Shown here: piece after piece, positions 61,233-64,000 of the stretch
Layout of the letters: each line of letters begins with the position of its first letter
Position numbering within the stretch: the stretch's first letter is position 1
Assembly (NCBI GenBank): GCA_029974635.1
Contig: JARKQY010000024.1
Span: 124,001 to 188,000, forward strand
Length of the DNA: 64,000 nucleotides
Source: Bacillota bacterium
GTDB taxonomy: Bacteria; Bacillota; UBA4882; UBA8346
Direction: 5' to 3'
The notes under the pieces: model-generated
Databases searched by the model: none
What the model was told of the DNA's origin: nothing
What the model saw: the letters and a program-made list of their open reading frames with translations, nothing else
Position numbers and translations under genes: made by a program

Positions 61233-62108
61233 ATGCTCTGGCAACAGCTCATCAACGGATTGGCCCTTGGCAGCACTTATGCCTTAATTGCATTAGGATA
61301 TACCATGGTATATGGAATCATTCAATTAATTAACTTTGCCCATGGTGAAATCTTTATGGCCGGAGCTTTTTTCGCATTTTTAATGGTCATGGTTTTGAAG
61401 GTGAATATTTTTATCGCCTTAATCCTGGCCATGGCCTTTTGTATGCTCCTGGGAATTTTTATTGAATTTGTGGCCTACCGCCGTTTGCGGAATTCCTCCC
61501 GGTTATCGGCGCTGATATCGGCCATCGGAGTCTCCATCTTTCTTTCAACCCTGGCTTTATTGGTCTTTGGCGCCGACGCCAAGGGTTTCCCGGATGGTAT
61601 TTTCCCAAACGGCCAGCTGCAACTGGGGTCGGTCTCTATCTCTTTTTTGCAGATACTTATCTTTGTAGTCTCTGGTTTCTTAATGTTGACGCTGCAATTT
61701 ATCGTACATCGCACTAAAATCGGCAAAGCCATGCGGGCGACATCCCAGGATTATAATACCGCCGCTCTGATGGGGGTTAATGTGAACATGGTAATCTCAT
61801 TTACGTTTGCACTGGGTTCCATGTTGGCCGCTGCTGGCGGAGTTTTGGTGGGTGTCTATTTTAATGCGGTTTCGTTCAATATGGGGCTGCTGGTAGGATT
61901 GAAAGCATTTGCGGCGGCGGTCCTCGGAGGGATTGGTTCGATTCCCGGCGCGATGTTGGGCGGGATTTTACTGGGAGTTACCGAGGTTTTTACTGTAACC
62001 GTCGGATTTTCCTCCTACCGGGATGCAATTGCCTTTGCGGTACTGGTTCTGGTGCTGCTGTTCCGCCCCTCCGGATTGCTTGGCCAGAAGATTCAAAAGA
62101 AAGTGTAG
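61233..62108 (+). CDS. livH: Branched-chain amino-acid ABC permease LivH
   Basis: About 291 residues, eight predicted membrane helices. The start MLWQQLINGLALGSTYALIA and the block INFAHGEIFMAGAF are diagnostic; the EAA-like loop is GIGSIPGAMLGGILLG. ATG 61233 has GGGGAGG upstream; the frame open from 61212 lacks an RBS. Confidence 0.95.
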   Translation: MLWQQLINGLALGSTYALIALGYTMVYGIIQLINFAHGEIFMAGAFFAFLMVMVLKVNIFIALILAMAFCMLLGIFIEFVAYRRLRNSSRLSALISAIGVSIFLSTLALLVFGADAKGFPDGIFPNGQLQLGSVSISFLQILIFVVSGFLMLTLQFIVHRTKIGKAMRATSQDYNTAALMGVNVNMVISFTFALGSMLAAAGGVLVGVYFNAVSFNMGLLVGLKAFAAAVLGGIGSIPGAMLGGILLGVTEVFTVTVGFSSYRDAIAFAVLVLVLLFRPSGLLGQKIQKKV

Positions 62109-62115
62109 GTCATCC

Positions 62116-63021
62116 ATGGGAAATTTTTTGCAGAATGTGGTGAACCAAATTGACCCTTATGTAATGCAAATCTTAGTGAACATTGGCATCGGAATAATCC
62201 TGGCGCTGGGGCTGAATGTCATTACCGGACTTGCGGGCCAATTATCTCTTGGTCATGCGGCCTTTATGAGTATTGGTGCTTTTACCGGGGCGATTTTAAC
62301 CATTAAACTTGGGATGCCCTTTGGAGTTAATTTGTTATGTTCCGGTTTTATGGCGGCACTTTTTAGTGTGCTTATCGGATTCCCAACCTTACGGCTTTCC
62401 GGGGATTACCTGGCCATTGCCACCCTTGGGTTTGCCGAAATATTGAAGGTGGTTTTTTTGAATCTGGATATTACCAACCGGGCATTGGGTCTTTCGGTGC
62501 CCCCGCCTTATTCTTCAATTCCTCTCCCGGTTTATGTATTGATAAGTGTTGTTCTGGCTGTGACTGCATTGGCTTTAATGCAGGAATCACGTTTTGGACG
62601 AGCCTTGAAAGCAATCCGGGAGGATGAGATAGCAGCGGAGGCAATGGGAGTCAATGCTACCCGGTATAAAATACAAGCTTTTGCAATCGGCTCTTTTTAC
62701 GCCGGAGTCGGAGGGTGTTTGTACGCTCATTTTATCGCCTATATCAACCCATCGGACTTCGGTTTTTTAAAGTCCATCGATATTTTAAACATGGTCGTCC
62801 TGGGAGGACTCGGGAGCATTCCGGGAGTCATCCTGGGAGCGTCACTCCTGACCACCGCTCCTGAATTTCTGGGGTTCATGAAGCAATACCGGATGCTGGT
62901 TTACGGTATTATTTTAATCATTTTGATGCTTTTCCGTCCCAACGGACTTTTAGGCGGGGTCAGCTTTAAGGAAATGGTCTTAAAGATTTTTCGTAAAAGA
63001 ACCCAGCCTAGCCGCGCATAA
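62116..63021 (+). CDS. livM: Branched-chain amino-acid ABC permease LivM
   Basis: About 301 residues. LNVITGLAGQLSLGHAAFMS and the loop GLGSIPGVILGA identify it. The frame opens at 62023 inside livH, but ATG 62116, 7 nt after the livH stop, is where the family N-terminus (MGNFLQNVVN) begins. Heterodimer partner of LivH. Confidence 0.95.
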   Translation: MGNFLQNVVNQIDPYVMQILVNIGIGIILALGLNVITGLAGQLSLGHAAFMSIGAFTGAILTIKLGMPFGVNLLCSGFMAALFSVLIGFPTLRLSGDYLAIATLGFAEILKVVFLNLDITNRALGLSVPPPYSSIPLPVYVLISVVLAVTALALMQESRFGRALKAIREDEIAAEAMGVNATRYKIQAFAIGSFYAGVGGCLYAHFIAYINPSDFGFLKSIDILNMVVLGGLGSIPGVILGASLLTTAPEFLGFMKQYRMLVYGIILIILMLFRPNGLLGGVSFKEMVLKIFRKRTQPSRA

Positions 63022-63031
63022 ACAATAAAAT

Positions 63032-63051
63032 TAACCACAGAGGTCACAGAG
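63032..63051 (+). repeat. CACAGAGG-type short repeat in operon gap
   Basis: ACCACAGAGGTCACAGAG-type sequence, two near copies of CACAGAG, in the 57-nt gap between livM and livG. Similar intergenic motifs are widespread in environmental bacterial genomes (recalled, not searched). Confidence 0.4.
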
Positions 63052-63078
63052 TATTTTCAGAGATTATGGGAGGAATCC

Positions 63079-63849
63079 ATGACGGTTCTGGAGTTGGATA
63101 AAGTTAGCATCCGTTTTGGCGGCTTGGTGGCGGTTAGCCAGGTCAGTTTTAATATTCACGCGGGAGAGATCTTGGCACTCATCGGTCCGAATGGCGCCGG
63201 AAAAACTACGATTTTCAACTTGATTATGGGCTTGTATAAACTGACGGACGGCAAGATTCTTTTTAAAAACATCAATATCAGTAGCCGCAAACCCCACCAA
63301 ATCGCTGCTCTGGGGATCGGACGCACCTTTCAAACCATTCACCTCTTCAATCAACTGACGGTTTTTGATAATGTGCTCATCGGCGCTCATACCCAAGGAG
63401 GACGGAACATGACCGGCGCCTTGCTGAAGTGGCTTCCCGCCATCGCAAAAGAAGAAAAGGATCTGCATGAATTGGCGTTTCGTTGCCTGCAAATGGTGGG
63501 CCTGGAGAAAAAGCGGGACGCGCTGGCCAAAAATTTGCCTTACGGGGAACAACGCCGTTTGGAGATTGCCCGGGCGCTGGCGCTAAAACCGTCATTACTG
63601 TTGCTGGATGAACCGGCTGCAGGCATGAATCCCCAGGAAACCAAAGAATTGATGGAACTGATTCATGTGATCCGTAATTCAGGGATTACCATTCTGCTGG
63701 TTGAACATGATATGAAATTTGTAATGAAGATCTCCGACCGGATTGTGGTTCTGGATTATGGAGCTAAGATTGCCGAAGGGGTTCCCGAGGAGATTCGGAC
63801 CAGTCCATTGGTTATCCAAGCTTATCTTGGAAAGGTGGGGGCCCGCTGA
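63079..63849 (+). CDS. livG: Branched-chain amino-acid ABC ATPase LivG
   Basis: 256 residues with GPNGAGKTTIFNLIMGL (Walker A), the LivG insert and GIGRTFQTIHLFNQLTVFDN, a signature NLPYGEQRRLEIARAL and Walker B LLLLDEPAAGMNP. GGGAGGAATCC precedes ATG 63079. The signature begins NLPYGEQ rather than LSGGQ, normal for LivG. Confidence 0.95.
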   Translation: MTVLELDKVSIRFGGLVAVSQVSFNIHAGEILALIGPNGAGKTTIFNLIMGLYKLTDGKILFKNINISSRKPHQIAALGIGRTFQTIHLFNQLTVFDNVLIGAHTQGGRNMTGALLKWLPAIAKEEKDLHELAFRCLQMVGLEKKRDALAKNLPYGEQRRLEIARALALKPSLLLLDEPAAGMNPQETKELMELIHVIRNSGITILLVEHDMKFVMKISDRIVVLDYGAKIAEGVPEEIRTSPLVIQAYLGKVGAR

Positions 63850-63850
63850 G

Positions 63851-64000
63851 ATGTTAACCATCCGCAATTTATCGGTCAACTACGGCGCTATCAGAGCTTT
63901 GACCGGTGTTTCGCTCCAAGTTCAAAGAAGGGAGATCATTGCTCTTATCGGGGCCAATGGCGCCGGAAAAACCACTGTTCTTAATACTATCTCCGGGATT
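63851..64000 (+). CDS. livF: Branched-chain amino-acid ABC ATPase LivF, N-terminal fragment
   Basis: ATG 63851 begins 1 nt after the livG stop and the frame stays open to the window edge. The first 50 residues start MLTIRNLSVNYGAIRALTGV and include the Walker A GANGAGKTT. The rest is outside the window. Confidence 0.93.
   Translation, partial: MLTIRNLSVNYGAIRALTGVSLQVQRREIIALIGANGAGKTTVLNTISGI

Noticed and set aside
62023..62115. Extended N-terminus of livM inside livH
   Set aside because: It is rich in Cys and Trp, unlike the family, and ATG 62116 matches the family start.

Overview
The window looks like a chromosomal segment of an anaerobic, endospore-forming but probably diderm (two-membrane) member of the Bacillota. 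Two SpoIID-family proteins, PgpH, a Gram-positive type undecaprenol kinase, a ydaO-type c-di-AMP riboswitch and AGGAGG ribosome binding sites point to Bacillota. Two predicted outer-membrane beta-barrels, possibly a third, and two carrier proteins of the outer-membrane lipoprotein-sorting family point to an outer membrane. An electron-bifurcating type [FeFe] hydrogenase points to fermentative, H2-linked metabolism. Limnochordia or Hydrogenispora-like bacteria would fit, but this is inference; no species can be named from the sequence alone.

Layout. (1) 2-13473, all on +: a housekeeping block with pgpH (partial), ybeY, a DgkA-PAP2 fusion, cdd, a GNAT gene, era, a SpoIID-family gene, queA, tgt, yajC, two small membrane-protein genes, secD, secF and a TPR-SpoIID gene. 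(2) 13574-18460: a potassium and c-di-AMP island with Usp, two TrkA/RCK proteins, a KhtU-like CPA2 antiporter, two KhtT-like regulatory subunits and a c-di-AMP riboswitch with an intrinsic terminator. The riboswitch precedes an oddly arranged, membrane-anchored solute-binding protein (18667-19512). (3) 19574-34898: an opine-dehydrogenase family gene and a TetR regulator whose promoters carry the same palindromic element, then two consecutive envelope-transport clusters. Each cluster has a LolD/MacB-type ATPase, two FtsX-type permeases, a LolA-like carrier and an outer-membrane beta-barrel. (4) 35212-37802: a GNAT protein and an ArnT-like glycosyltransferase. (5) 37875-42482 on -: a four-gene [FeFe] hydrogenase operon preceded by three 18-bp Rex-like operators. 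(6) 43037-51285: accessory genes, including a membrane metalloprotease with a structured leader, an erythromycin-esterase family protein, a frameshifted AraC-GyrI regulator, a DMT transporter, a beta-lactamase-fold hydrolase, and VOC and RidA proteins. (7) 51460-59902: an Lhr-type helicase, membrane proteins of unknown role, a TPR protein, a divergent polysaccharide deacetylase and a QueG-like Fe-S protein. (8) 60006-64000: a branched-chain amino-acid type ABC operon (binding protein, livH, livM, livG, livF partial) running off the end.

The genes cohere in three ways. c-di-AMP turnover (PgpH), K+/H+ antiport regulation (RCK_C proteins) and a c-di-AMP riboswitch lie within 18 kb. Redox control of hydrogenase through Rex-like sites is predicted directly from the DNA. 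The 21-35 kb region looks like a dedicated lipid or lipoprotein export route to the outer membrane, present as two paralogous modules, and is the most interesting candidate system here.
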